NCBI GenBank assembly: GCA_903844815.1
Contig: CAIMVD010000003.1
Location: 21,336-85,335, forward strand
Source: an uncultured Bacteroidota bacterium
GTDB taxonomy: Bacteria; Bacteroidota; Bacteroidia; Bacteroidales; VadinHA17
Length of the DNA: 64,000 nt
Direction: 5' to 3'
A program made the translations under genes and the position numbers. The notes beneath the pieces were generated by a model. It did no database searches. It was not told the DNA's origin and worked only from the letters and a program-made list of their open reading frames with translations. Positions 36,947-45,055 of this stretch are shown piece after piece (positions within the stretch are counted from its first letter, which is position 1; the number at the start of each line of letters is the position of its first letter).

Positions 36947-36976
36947 TTTGTAAATATGAAAAAATGAATATCTTTG
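36947..36976 (+). promoter_or_regulatory. argR promoter
   Basis: TTTG at 36947-36950, 18 bp spacer and TATCTTTG at 36969-36976, 19 bp before the argR ATG. The ARG-box-like palindrome begins 10 bp downstream of the -7 box, so it would block the start site. Confidence 0.65.
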
Positions 36977-36985
36977 CAAAAAAAA

Positions 36986-36999
36986 TGCATAAATATGCA
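36986..36999. promoter_or_regulatory. ARG-box-like operator overlapping the argR start codon
   Basis: TGCATAAATATGCA has perfect 6-bp arms (TGCATA/TATGCA). It resembles the ARG box consensus (TGAATWWWWATTCA type) in length and layout, with the A replaced by C and T by G in each arm. It overlaps the argR ATG at 36995-36997. Self-repression of argR, and possibly of carB, is expected. Confidence 0.6.
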
Positions 37000-37474
37000 A
37001 AAAATAGGAAGACTGCTTGAGATCGAGAAATTAATTACAGAGGCTGACATCTCGACCCAGGATGAATTGCTCCGCAAACTCAGGGAGAAAGGCATACCCT
37101 GTACTCAGGCTACTCTTTCGCGAAACCTGAAACAGCTTGGAATAAGCAGGATTCCTGACGGCTCGGGAGGATATAAATATTCATTATCCGCGATGCTCAG
37201 ACTGACTGATGCCTTCCCTTTCAAACTGAATCTTGTCCCGGTAATACGTGAAATAACAGAGGCAAGGGGAATGATGATAATAAGGACACTACCGGGAAAT
37301 GCAAGCAACACAGCGTTTTTTATCGATGGAGCCGGAAGGTTTGAGATTGCGGGAACCATTGCGGGTGACGATACAATTCTTCTTATACCCAGGGATGGCA
37401 TAACAATTCCGCAGGTTCATTCCTGCCTCGAATCGATTCTTCCCGGACTTCATGAACAGATAAAGAAGAAATAA
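36995..37474 (+). CDS. argR: Arginine repressor ArgR
   Basis: Senses arginine as a hexamer and represses arginine genes. I chose the ATG at 36995 (MQKIGRLLEIEKLI); a TTG 21 bases upstream is an unlikely start. The winged helix at the N-terminus includes STQDELLRKL and TQATLSRNLKQLGISR. The C-terminal arginine-binding/oligomerisation domain has ITEARGMMIIRTLPGNASN and AGTIAGDDTILLIPRD, with the adjacent Asp pair (GDD) that binds arginine. 159 aa. It is 71 bp upstream of argG, and an ARG-box-like site lies on its own start. Confidence 0.94.
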   Translation: MQKIGRLLEIEKLITEADISTQDELLRKLREKGIPCTQATLSRNLKQLGISRIPDGSGGYKYSLSAMLRLTDAFPFKLNLVPVIREITEARGMMIIRTLPGNASNTAFFIDGAGRFEIAGTIAGDDTILLIPRDGITIPQVHSCLESILPGLHEQIKKK

Positions 37475-37545
37475 GCAGTGCAGGATATTTAAATGATCAG
37501 TTGATCAAAAATATATAATCAATACAAATTTCAAAAATTAATAAA

Positions 37546-38778
37546 ATGAAAGAAAAAGTAGTTCTCGCCTATAGCGGTGGTCTTGATACTTCGGTCATAC
37601 TTAAATGGCTGATCGAGAAGGATTTTGATGTGATAGCCTTTGTTGCCGATGTAGGGCAGGCAGAAGATTTTGAGGCATGCAGGGATAAGGCTTTGTTGCT
37701 TGGCGCCTCAAAAGTTATTATTTCGGACCTTAAGAGAGAGTTTGTCGAGAGTTATGTACTAAAGGCAATAATGGCAAATGCCATCTATGAGGACAGGTAT
37801 CTTCTTGGCACTGCACTTGCAAGGCCTCTTATTGCCAAGAAGCAGATCGAGGTAGCAAAGGCTGAAGGAGCAAATGCTGTGGCTCATGGCGCAACAGGAA
37901 AGGGAAATGACCAGGTGAGGTTTGAGCTCTGCTATTATGCCCTGATGCCCGGAGTAAAAGTCATTTCACCATGGAAAGACCAGGAGTTCCTTGCCACATT
38001 CAAAGGCAGGACAGATCTCCTGAAGTATGCTTCGGAGAAGAAGATTCCGGTAAAGGCAAGCATCGACAAGCCATACAGCGAGGACGATAACCTGATGCAT
38101 ATCAGTCACGAAGCCGGTATTCTTGAGGATCCTATGTATACCCTTCACAAGAGCATGCTCGAAAAAATGGTAATGCCTCAGGATGCTCCCGACAAGGAGA
38201 CCCGGATAGTAATTCATTTCAGGAACGGCATCCCCATAAAACTTGTCAACAAGGAAGATGGCACAATCAAGGAAGATGCCTATGACATGTATGTTTACCT
38301 TAACGACCTTGCAGGGAAAAATGGCATTGGACTTCTCGACATGGTGGAAAACAGGTTCGTTGGTATAAAGTCGAGGGGTGTTTATGAGACTCCTGCAGCA
38401 ACAGTTCTTCACATAGCCCATAAGGATCTCGAAGGGATTGCAATGGACAGGGAGGTAATGAGGCTTGTCAGCATGCTTACCCCAAAATTTGCAGAAATCA
38501 TCTACAATGGTTTCTGGTTCAGCCCCGAAATGGATTTCCTCATGGCTGCAATTGAAAAAAGCCAGGAACTCATCGACGGAAGCGTTCATCTTTGTCTTTA
38601 TAAGGGAAATGTCATGATCGAGGGACGCGAATCGCCATCATCGCTATATAACAAGAAGCTTTCGAGCATGGATATCGAAGGAGGATTTGACCAGACCGAC
38701 AGCAAGGGCTTCATAAGGATAAATGCTATAAGACTGATGGCTCACAGGGCTATTATTGAGGCAAGTGAAAAGAAATAG
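37546..38778 (+). CDS. argG: Argininosuccinate synthase
   Basis: Joins citrulline and aspartate with ATP. The N-terminal PP-loop is [16 protein letters not shown] (residues about 6-21), with [36 protein letters not shown] and SPWKDQEFL further on. Full length at 410 aa. It follows argR and is separated from argH by a terminator-like hairpin, so argH may need read-through or its own promoter. Confidence 0.98.
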   Translation: MKEKVVLAYSGGLDTSVILKWLIEKDFDVIAFVADVGQAEDFEACRDKALLLGASKVIISDLKREFVESYVLKAIMANAIYEDRYLLGTALARPLIAKKQIEVAKAEGANAVAHGATGKGNDQVRFELCYYALMPGVKVISPWKDQEFLATFKGRTDLLKYASEKKIPVKASIDKPYSEDDNLMHISHEAGILEDPMYTLHKSMLEKMVMPQDAPDKETRIVIHFRNGIPIKLVNKEDGTIKEDAYDMYVYLNDLAGKNGIGLLDMVENRFVGIKSRGVYETPAATVLHIAHKDLEGIAMDREVMRLVSMLTPKFAEIIYNGFWFSPEMDFLMAAIEKSQELIDGSVHLCLYKGNVMIEGRESPSSLYNKKLSSMDIEGGFDQTDSKGFIRINAIRLMAHRAIIEASEKK

Positions 38779-38790
38779 ATAAAATCTTAA

Positions 38791-38848
38791 GACCGGGATG
38801 TCATAAAAGCATGTTAATTACTTTTTGACATTCCCGGTTATTTTTTTT
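38791..38848 (+). terminator. Terminator-like hairpin between argG and argH
   Basis: GACCGGGATGTCA (38791-38803) pairs with TGACATTCCCGGTT (38826-38839), with one bulge, and TTATTTTTTTTAA follows. The argH ATG comes 16 bp later. It could stop argG transcripts or act as an attenuator for argH. Confidence 0.6.
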
Positions 38849-38863
38849 AATACAATTGAAATT

Positions 38864-40207
38864 ATGAAACTCTGGGAAAAAGGAATTGATCCGGAACCTG
38901 CAATCATTGAATTCACTGCAGGCAAAGACAGGGAAACCGACCTGGTTTTGACAAAATGGGATATTATCGGTTCAATGGCTCATGCAATTATGCTTGCCGA
39001 CGTCGGATTAATATCCGATGATGAGAAAAACGGCTTGCTGAAGTCTCTTCATGCACTTCTCAAACTCGATGAAGCAGGGAGCCTGGTCATTGAGAAAGAC
39101 ATGGAGGACATCCATTCCCAGATCGAAAAGGAATTATCGGCTGTTCTTGGCGCTACAGGCAAGAAGATCCACACCGGGAGGTCGAGGAACGATCAGGTTC
39201 TTGTTGACATCCGCCTCCGTACAAGGGAAGAGATAGATAATTTATCGCTGCTCATTCAAAGGCTTTTCAATAGTTTTCAGTCGCTCAGCGAGAAGCATAA
39301 AGAGGTGCTTCTTCCCGGTTATACACATATGCAGCCTGCAATGGTTTCATCTTTCGGACTTTGGTTCGGCGCTTATGCCGAGTCGCTGGCTGATGATATT
39401 GTAATCCTTGCCGGATCCAGGGCGATTAATAATCAGAATCCACTTGGAACTGCTGCAGGTTACGGAACCACATTGCCAATTAACCGGCAATTGACTTCCG
39501 ACCTGCTTGAGTTCGACAATATTCTTTTCAACTCCGCCTATGCCAGCCTCAGCAGGGGAAAAATTGAAATGTCGGTTGCATCAGCCCTTGCCTCAGTGGC
39601 TCAGACACTTGCAAGATTCTCAATGGATATCTGCCTTTATATGAGCGCGGAATTCCGTTTCATTGATTTCCCCGATGAACTTGTAACTGGTTCAAGCATT
39701 ATGCCCCAGAAAAGAAACCCTGATGTTTTCGAGCTTATAAGGGGACGCGCAAATATAATCCAGACCCTGCCGGGTCAGATAGCTTCGGTTGTAAGCAACC
39801 TGCCATCGGGTTACAATAGGGATTTGCAGCTGCTTAAAAATCTCATATTTAATGCTTTCGACGATCTGTCCGAGTGCATTAAGATAATGATTCTGATGCT
39901 TGACAATATAAAGATCAAGACGAATATTACAGCCAATCCTCTCTACAATACAATCTTCAGTACAGAGGAGGTCAACAGGCTTGTAAGGCAGGGAATTCCT
40001 TTCAGGGATGCCTATAAGGTAGTGGCGGAAATGGTGAAGAATTCCTCTTTCTCAAAAACCACCTTGGCAGATTATGTTCATGAAGGCAGTGTCGGGAACC
40101 TGTGTAACAAGGAGATTGCGGATTTATTCGCAAAGAGGATGGAATCCTTTAGGAACATGTCGGCTGCAGAACTGGCTGATAAGATGATGAAATATGCGAC
40201 AAAGTAA
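38864..40207 (+). CDS. argH: Argininosuccinate lyase
   Basis: Splits argininosuccinate into arginine and fumarate, the last step of arginine synthesis. I chose the ATG at 38864 (MKLWEKGIDPEPAIIEF), since the open frame upstream runs through the hairpin. Conserved blocks: DIHSQIEKELS, HTGRSRNDQV, PGYTHMQPA and the GSSIMPQKRNPDVFELIR signature with catalytic Ser. 447 aa. The frame is followed by a long gene-free tract. Confidence 0.97.
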   Translation: MKLWEKGIDPEPAIIEFTAGKDRETDLVLTKWDIIGSMAHAIMLADVGLISDDEKNGLLKSLHALLKLDEAGSLVIEKDMEDIHSQIEKELSAVLGATGKKIHTGRSRNDQVLVDIRLRTREEIDNLSLLIQRLFNSFQSLSEKHKEVLLPGYTHMQPAMVSSFGLWFGAYAESLADDIVILAGSRAINNQNPLGTAAGYGTTLPINRQLTSDLLEFDNILFNSAYASLSRGKIEMSVASALASVAQTLARFSMDICLYMSAEFRFIDFPDELVTGSSIMPQKRNPDVFELIRGRANIIQTLPGQIASVVSNLPSGYNRDLQLLKNLIFNAFDDLSECIKIMILMLDNIKIKTNITANPLYNTIFSTEEVNRLVRQGIPFRDAYKVVAEMVKNSSFSKTTLADYVHEGSVGNLCNKEIADLFAKRMESFRNMSAAELADKMMKYATK

Positions 40208-40791
40208 TACATAGTTAAAAAGCCCGAACGGAATGAACATTGCAGGGAGTAGTACTTAGGGCATAGGGTGCGCTTTTTGCAATCATGGCGCAAATTTTAT
40301 TGCGTTCTGGGGCGATCGCGGCGCAAGTTAAATGAGGTCGATATTTTAGTCACGGTGCAGAGTGTTTATGCGTTGCAGTGGGGGGGTCCGTGTTAGGCGA
40401 CGTAGTTATGTTAAAACTTCGCAGAATACTAAACTGCATTCCAATTATTTGATTGGCTAATAGCTGGTTGCCAGTTTTGCGCACAACTGCCTGATAGCTT
40501 AGTTTTTGCTGCACCTAAGAAAATATGTATACGGATGCCAGAGCAACGATTAGTGAAGATAATACTCCTTTCATTTTTAAACAGATTTAAAAGTACTTAA
40601 TATACATTAAAGAAGTTCAGATAAGTTATAACTGTTTTTCTGTTTATATGGCAATTTCACAGATATCAACAAAATTACAAAAAGTATGAGGGAAGAGATG
40701 ACTTTACCTATCAGAAACTGAGGTGAGTTCGAATAAATGCCCCGCTATTGAGATTCTTCAATATTTTTTGTAATTTTGAGAAAATAGTGAA
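40208..40791. other. 584-bp gene-free tract with small hairpins, possible element relic
   Basis: No ORF of note. The first 300 bases have GC-rich stretches, unlike other intergenic DNA here, including a seven-G run near 40380, GTTAGGC near 40395 and several short stems (CCAAT/ATTGG, CTGG/CCAG). Seven-base arms AAAAAGC/GCTTTTT at 40217-40223 and 40272-40278 could be part of an argH terminator. The rest is AT-rich. It may be a decayed mobile or integron-like element; I cannot prove it. Confidence 0.4.
40747..40778 (+). promoter_or_regulatory. Possible promoter of the MNT/HEPN pair
   Basis: TAATTTTG at 40771-40778 fits the -7 box. ATTG at 40747-40750, 20 bp upstream, is a weak -33 box. It is 13 bp before the ATG. 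Confidence 0.45.
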
Positions 40792-41112
40792 ATGGAAGAT
40801 AAGTTGATCATATTAAGGGATTTGAAAGGCTATTTACAAAATGGATATGACGATTCTGTAAAAGATATTATATTGTTTGGATCTCAATTATATGGAAACC
40901 CAAATGAAAATTCTGATTTTGATGTTTTGATTATTTTGGATAAAGGTTATAGTTCCAGTGATGAAAAAAGAATTTATGATTTATGTTATGATATTGATTT
41001 AAAATACAACATAGTTATTGATGTACATCTGATTTCAAAACAGGAGCTTAATACATTAAGAGGGAAGCAACCAATTTATGTAAAAATATTAAAAACGGGA
41101 TTATACGCATGA
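40792..41112 (+). CDS. Minimal nucleotidyltransferase (MNT), antitoxin-type
   Basis: A 106 aa stand-alone polymerase-beta-like nucleotidyltransferase. The signature is LFGSQLYGNPNENSDFDVLII: Gly30-Ser31, Asp42 and Asp44, with Asp77 (NIVIDVHLIS) as the likely third carboxylate. Such proteins pair with HEPN proteins; in the studied MntA-HepT system MntA adds AMP groups to the toxin. The stop overlaps the HEPN start by 4 bases, which supports joint expression. The pair is AT-rich relative to its neighbours and sits inside the arginine region, suggesting transfer. Confidence 0.88.
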   Translation: MEDKLIILRDLKGYLQNGYDDSVKDIILFGSQLYGNPNENSDFDVLIILDKGYSSSDEKRIYDLCYDIDLKYNIVIDVHLISKQELNTLRGKQPIYVKILKTGLYA

Positions 41113-41522
41113 GTCTTGATGAGAATGAGCGGAAAGAACTGATTCGGTACAGAATAGAAGAAGCGAAGGAATCGATTGAAGATGTAAGGCTTTTGATAGA
41201 TAATAACAGACTAAGAGCTGCCGTAAACCGGATTTATTATGGGATGTTTTATACTCTTTTAGCTCTTGGAATTGAATACGAATTTGAAACATCAAAGCAT
41301 AATCAATTAATTGGCTGGTTCAATAAAACCTTTATTCATGAAGGAATAATTGATTCAAAGTTCGGAAAAATAATAAACAATGCTTTAATTCGCAGAACAA
41401 GAGGTGATTATGAATCCTTTACAAAGTTTGAAAAGGATGCTATTATTGAGATGTTTGATGATATGAAAGAGTTCATTTTAGAAATAGAGGGACTGCTGAA
41501 TAATAATCTAAAAAAAACATAA
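41109..41522 (+). CDS. HEPN domain protein (UPF0332-type), toxin-type partner
   Basis: A 137 aa helical HEPN protein (RAAVNRIYYGMFYTLLALGI, SKHNQLIGWFNKTFIHEG, LIRRTRGDYESFTKFEKDAI). The RRTRGDY segment (residues 95-101) occupies the place of the Rx4-6H active site of RNase HEPN toxins, but the His is not clear, as is common in UPF0332 members; RNase activity is therefore uncertain. It overlaps the MNT gene by 4 bases. The pair may be a toxin-antitoxin module or a non-toxic nucleotide-binding pair. Confidence 0.85.
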   Translation: MSLDENERKELIRYRIEEAKESIEDVRLLIDNNRLRAAVNRIYYGMFYTLLALGIEYEFETSKHNQLIGWFNKTFIHEGIIDSKFGKIINNALIRRTRGDYESFTKFEKDAIIEMFDDMKEFILEIEGLLNNNLKKT

Positions 41523-41556
41523 TTTAATTCAATTTTACATATTCGTATATTTTTCT

Positions 41557-41591
41557 TCCCCTTTTAAAAAGTTATGTGTTAAAAAAGGGGA
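41557..41591. terminator. Inverted repeat between convergent HEPN and carA genes
   Basis: TCCCCTTTT (41557-41565) and AAAAGGGGA (41583-41591) pair perfectly over nine bases around a 17-base loop. No clear T-run follows on either strand, so termination is plausible but weak. Confidence 0.4.
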
Positions 41592-42677
41592 TTACTGATT
41601 TAAAGATTTCTCAATATTCTCAATGAATACATCGAAAAGGTAATCGGTATCTGTTGGTCCGCCTGATGCTTCAGGATGGAATTGGGTTGAGAAGAACGGC
41701 ATCGACTTGTGTTTCATCCCTTCATTTGTGTTATCGTTTATGTTAATGAAGAGAGGTTCCCAGTCGATTCCAAGTGTATTATTATCCACTGCAAAACCAT
41801 GATTCTGCGAGGTAATGTATGCCTTATCGGTGCCAACCTGCAGAACAGGCTGATTATGGCTGCGGTGGCCGTATTTAAGTTTATAGGTGTCGGCTCCCGA
41901 GGCAAGGGCCATCAGCTGGTTTCCAAGGCAGATCCCGAATACAGGTTTTTTTCCGCCAAGTGATTTCCTGATGTTTTCAATGGTTACCGGGCACATTTTA
42001 GGATCGCCCGGCCCATTCGAAAGGAATAATCCGTCAAATTCCTCCTTGTGAAAGTCATAATCCCACGGGACTCTGATAATAGTCGTATCTCTTTTCAGCA
42101 GATGCCTGATAATATTATATTTAACTCCGCAATCGACAAGCAGGATTTTGTACTTTCCCGAGCCGTACACCTTCTTTTCGTGAGTACTTACTTCGGCTAC
42201 AAGGTTAACCTTGTTGGGATCGTAGAAATTTGTTTCAGTTCCTACAGGTTCTACTTTTCCAAGCATTGCTCCTTTTTCGCGGATGATCTTGGTAAGGGCT
42301 CTTGTATCGATTCCGTATATTCCCGGGACGTTGTTTCTTTCGAGCCATGCATCGAGGCTCTCGGTAGCGTTCCAGTGGCTGTATTCGAATGAATAATCCG
42401 AAACGATGAGGCCTGAAATATGAATGGATGAGGATTCATAAAACCTGAAGAGGTCATTTTCTTCGGACTTTCCCGGAGCCCCGTAGTTTCCTACAAGAGG
42501 ATAGGTAAGGCAGAGGATCTGACCCCTGTATGAGGGGTCGGTGAGGCTTTCGGGATAACCCGTCATTGCAGTATTGAAAACAACTTCGCCTGCAACAGGC
42601 CGTAGCGATCCGAACGATCTGCCATTAAATACAGTTCCGTCTTCAAGTGTCAGCTTTACAAGCGCTCTGTTCTTCAT
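41592..42677 (-). CDS. carA: Carbamoyl-phosphate synthase small (glutaminase) subunit
   Basis: Supplies ammonia from glutamine to CarB. The N-terminal domain (LTLEDGTVFNGRSFG, FNTAMTGYPESLTDPSYRGQ) and class I glutaminase domain are complete: nucleophile Cys in VFGICLGNQLMAL (about residue 249), HRSHNQPV and the His-Glu pair in STQFHPEAS. 361 aa. It lies 15 bp downstream of the PatB-like aminotransferase gene on the same strand. It is about 5 kb from carB, on the far side of argR-argG-argH and the MNT/HEPN pair. Confidence 0.97.
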   Translation of the reverse strand: MKNRALVKLTLEDGTVFNGRSFGSLRPVAGEVVFNTAMTGYPESLTDPSYRGQILCLTYPLVGNYGAPGKSEENDLFRFYESSSIHISGLIVSDYSFEYSHWNATESLDAWLERNNVPGIYGIDTRALTKIIREKGAMLGKVEPVGTETNFYDPNKVNLVAEVSTHEKKVYGSGKYKILLVDCGVKYNIIRHLLKRDTTIIRVPWDYDFHKEEFDGLFLSNGPGDPKMCPVTIENIRKSLGGKKPVFGICLGNQLMALASGADTYKLKYGHRSHNQPVLQVGTDKAYITSQNHGFAVDNNTLGIDWEPLFININDNTNEGMKHKSMPFFSTQFHPEASGGPTDTDYLFDVFIENIEKSLNQ

Positions 42678-42692
42678 TCGGTTTGATTTATA

Positions 42693-43865
42693 TTATCTTA
42701 TTGATGAGACAGCTTTTTCAATCTGTTCCATTGCTTTTATTACTGTCTGATGTGTTGTTGCAAGGTTCATTCTCATGTATCCCTCTCCCCCGGGTCCGAA
42801 TGTTGATCCTTCATTCATTCCGACGCCGGCATTATTAATAAAAAACCTGTGAAGTTCTTTGCCTGTCATACCAAATTTACTGCAGTCGAGCCAGATCATG
42901 TATGTCGCTTCAGGTTGTACGGGAACTATTTCAGGTATCATCTTAGCACAGTAATCCATAACATATTCCACATTACGGTCGATGTATTCCACGAGTGCGC
43001 TGAGCCATTCTCCTCCATGGGTATAAGCTGCAATGGAAGCTGTTGCTCCGAAAATATTGCCGCCCAGGTGAAGGTTCTCGACAATTCTGCTGAACGTTTT
43101 CCTCAAGACTGGATTTGATATGATTACTGATGAAGTCGACATCCCTGCCAGATTGAAAGTCTTGCTGGGAGCAATGCAGGTAATAGTATTTTCAGCTATC
43201 TTTTCGGATAAGGATGCTACGGAGGTATGAAAGAAACCAGGCAAGACCAGGTCGCAATGTATTTCGTCGGATAAAATAATAATATTTTTTTCAATGCATA
43301 TCCCCGCAAGACGTTCAAGTTCCTGGGCTGTCCATGCCCTTCCTATTGGATTATGAGGATTTGAGAGAATTATCATCCTTGTCCTTTCATCGATGCATTC
43401 AGCAAGAGAATCATAGTCCATTACCCATTTTCCGTCCGACTCAATGAGCTTGTTATAGTTAAGCTTTCTTCCGTGGGCTTCTACAGCCGAAAAGAACGGG
43501 AAATATACAGGAGGCTGAACTATGATGTTGTCGCCAGGTTCAGTGAAAGCAAGTGTGCAGAAGTTGAGGGCAGGCACAATTCCGGGACAATAGTTGATCC
43601 ACTCTTTTTCAATTTTCCAATTGTATCGTGTATTGAACCAGTTTATTATGGAAGTATAATACTCCTGGGGCCTGAATGTATAACCGTATATTTCGTGGTT
43701 AACCCTTTCTTTAAGTGCATTAACAACGAAGTCAGGAGTATTGAAATCCATGTCGGCAACCCACATTGGGATCACATCCATGGTGCCAAAAATCTCCCGT
43801 CGGAGATCATACTTGATACAATTAGTCCCCTCTCTCCGGGATGGGTTATCGAAATTCCAATTCAT
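42693..43865 (-). CDS. PatB/MalY-type PLP-dependent aminotransferase or C-S lyase
   Basis: A fold-type I PLP enzyme of the MalY/PatB group, 390 aa. The PLP lysine is in CIAPSKTFNLAGM (about residue 233), and the group-specific start NPSRREGTNCIKYD and MWVADMDFNTPDFV are present. Members cleave cystathionine (beta-lyase) or act as aminotransferases. It is transcribed just ahead of carA, an unusual pairing. A TATCTTTG box lies 27 bp before the start (43892-43899, minus). Confidence 0.93.
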   Translation of the reverse strand: MNWNFDNPSRREGTNCIKYDLRREIFGTMDVIPMWVADMDFNTPDFVVNALKERVNHEIYGYTFRPQEYYTSIINWFNTRYNWKIEKEWINYCPGIVPALNFCTLAFTEPGDNIIVQPPVYFPFFSAVEAHGRKLNYNKLIESDGKWVMDYDSLAECIDERTRMIILSNPHNPIGRAWTAQELERLAGICIEKNIIILSDEIHCDLVLPGFFHTSVASLSEKIAENTITCIAPSKTFNLAGMSTSSVIISNPVLRKTFSRIVENLHLGGNIFGATASIAAYTHGGEWLSALVEYIDRNVEYVMDYCAKMIPEIVPVQPEATYMIWLDCSKFGMTGKELHRFFINNAGVGMNEGSTFGPGGEGYMRMNLATTHQTVIKAMEQIEKAVSSIR

Positions 43866-44172
43866 GAAAAAACAGTCTGAATTCAGGGGTTCAAAGATAG
43901 TTAAAAATTAGAGAAGTCAGAGAATTCGGTTATGGAAGTGTCAGAGGTCTCAAGTGCGCCAAATTTCGGTTTTAATAAACTTTTATGGGATGTGATTGTT
44001 ATTTTAATGACAGGATGCAAGTGTGGAAGTTATTTAATTACCTAACTGTAAGAATAATTCAGCATTATGAATGAATTTAGTTGATACGGGGTATGTGTGC
44101 ACCTAGTTTAAATATTATTTATTATTTTAGTGGCAGATTTTGAGAGGTTTTTAAAATGTAAAATTGATTAAT
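43866..44172. other. Divergent intergenic region between the PatB-like gene and a lipoprotein gene
   Basis: About 307 AT-rich bases. Apart from the -7-like box at 43892-43899, I see no RNA, repeat or ORF. Confidence 0.5.
43892..43899 (-). promoter_or_regulatory. Possible -7 box for patB-carA
   Basis: Minus-strand TATCTTTG, 27 bp before the patB-like start. The -33 position has no good match. Confidence 0.4.
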
Positions 44173-44991
44173 ATGAAAAAGATTATTGCGGGTTTTATAA
44201 TTCCAGCGTTGATATTGGGCTTTTCAGGTTTGTCCTCATGCAAGAACAAGGCAACCGAAGCTAAAAAAAGTGTTGAGACAGAACAGGTTAAAACTATTGA
44301 GAACTCGATTGAAGCAAATGTTTACCCTCTGCCTACATCAGCTGAAGTCATAAGGATGCTTACCGATCTTGAAGTTGGGTTTATTATTGGTATTGCCAAT
44401 CCCGTTGAGAATTCGAAAAAATATTTCAGCAGCACAACACGTGCCATTAACCTTGGAGTTTATGGTGCTGATCTTAGTTATGCTACTTTATATAATATGC
44501 AGCAGGATGTTATTAACTACCTCGATGCCATCAGGTCGCTTTCAAATGAGCTCAACATGTCGAAGGTCTATAATGAGGACTTATACGATAAGATCAAGCA
44601 GAATTTTGACAACAGGGATGAGCTTGTTAATATACTTACTACTGCCTTTAACGACACTTACGGATATCTCGCCGACAATGATCAGCAGCCGCTAGCACTC
44701 CTGGTTGTTGGTGGCGCATGGGTAGAAGGTATGTATCTTACAACCCACGTTTCTGAGGCCGCTTATCAGGTAGCAGGTATTTCAAAGGTTCTCCTTGAGC
44801 AGAAGAAATCATTTGAACTCTATCTTGAGATAACCAAACCTTATCTCACCGATCCTAGCGTTGGTGATTTTGTTAAGTTGCTTGATCCGGTCAAGAAAGT
44901 GTATGATGGTTTGGGAACAAGCCTTACCGAACAGAATATTATAGACATAACAACTGTAATTACGGCTGTGAGAGGCCAGATAGTACAGTAA
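44173..44991 (+). CDS. Uncharacterised lipoprotein
   Basis: Starts at the ATG at 44173 (MKKIIAGFIIPALILGFSGLSSC); the lipobox Cys is at about residue 23. The mature 250 aa is mostly helical and soluble, with LEVGFIIGIANPVENSKKY, NLGVYGADLSYATLYN and VGGAWVEGMYLTTHVSEA as its most distinct blocks. I recognise the pattern from uncharacterised Bacteroidetes proteins but cannot assign a function. It is followed by a strong terminator and then a large ABC transporter gene. Confidence 0.75.
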   Translation: MKKIIAGFIIPALILGFSGLSSCKNKATEAKKSVETEQVKTIENSIEANVYPLPTSAEVIRMLTDLEVGFIIGIANPVENSKKYFSSTTRAINLGVYGADLSYATLYNMQQDVINYLDAIRSLSNELNMSKVYNEDLYDKIKQNFDNRDELVNILTTAFNDTYGYLADNDQQPLALLVVGGAWVEGMYLTTHVSEAAYQVAGISKVLLEQKKSFELYLEITKPYLTDPSVGDFVKLLDPVKKVYDGLGTSLTEQNIIDITTVITAVRGQIVQ

Positions 44992-45008
44992 TGATTTCAT
45001 GAATGCCT

Positions 45009-45040
45009 GACCGCAAAGAACCAGTCTTTGCGGTCTTTTT
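45009..45040 (+). terminator. Rho-independent terminator after the lipoprotein gene
   Basis: GACCGCAAAGA (45009-45019) and TCTTTGCGGTC (45025-45035) form a perfect 11-bp stem with a 5-base loop, followed by TTTTT. The ABC transporter gene starts 16 bp after. Confidence 0.85.
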
Positions 45041-45055
45041 ATTACCGGAAGTTTT

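Noticed and set aside
37966..38589. 207-codon open frame on the minus strand
   Set aside because: Antisense shadow of argG, caused by its codon use.
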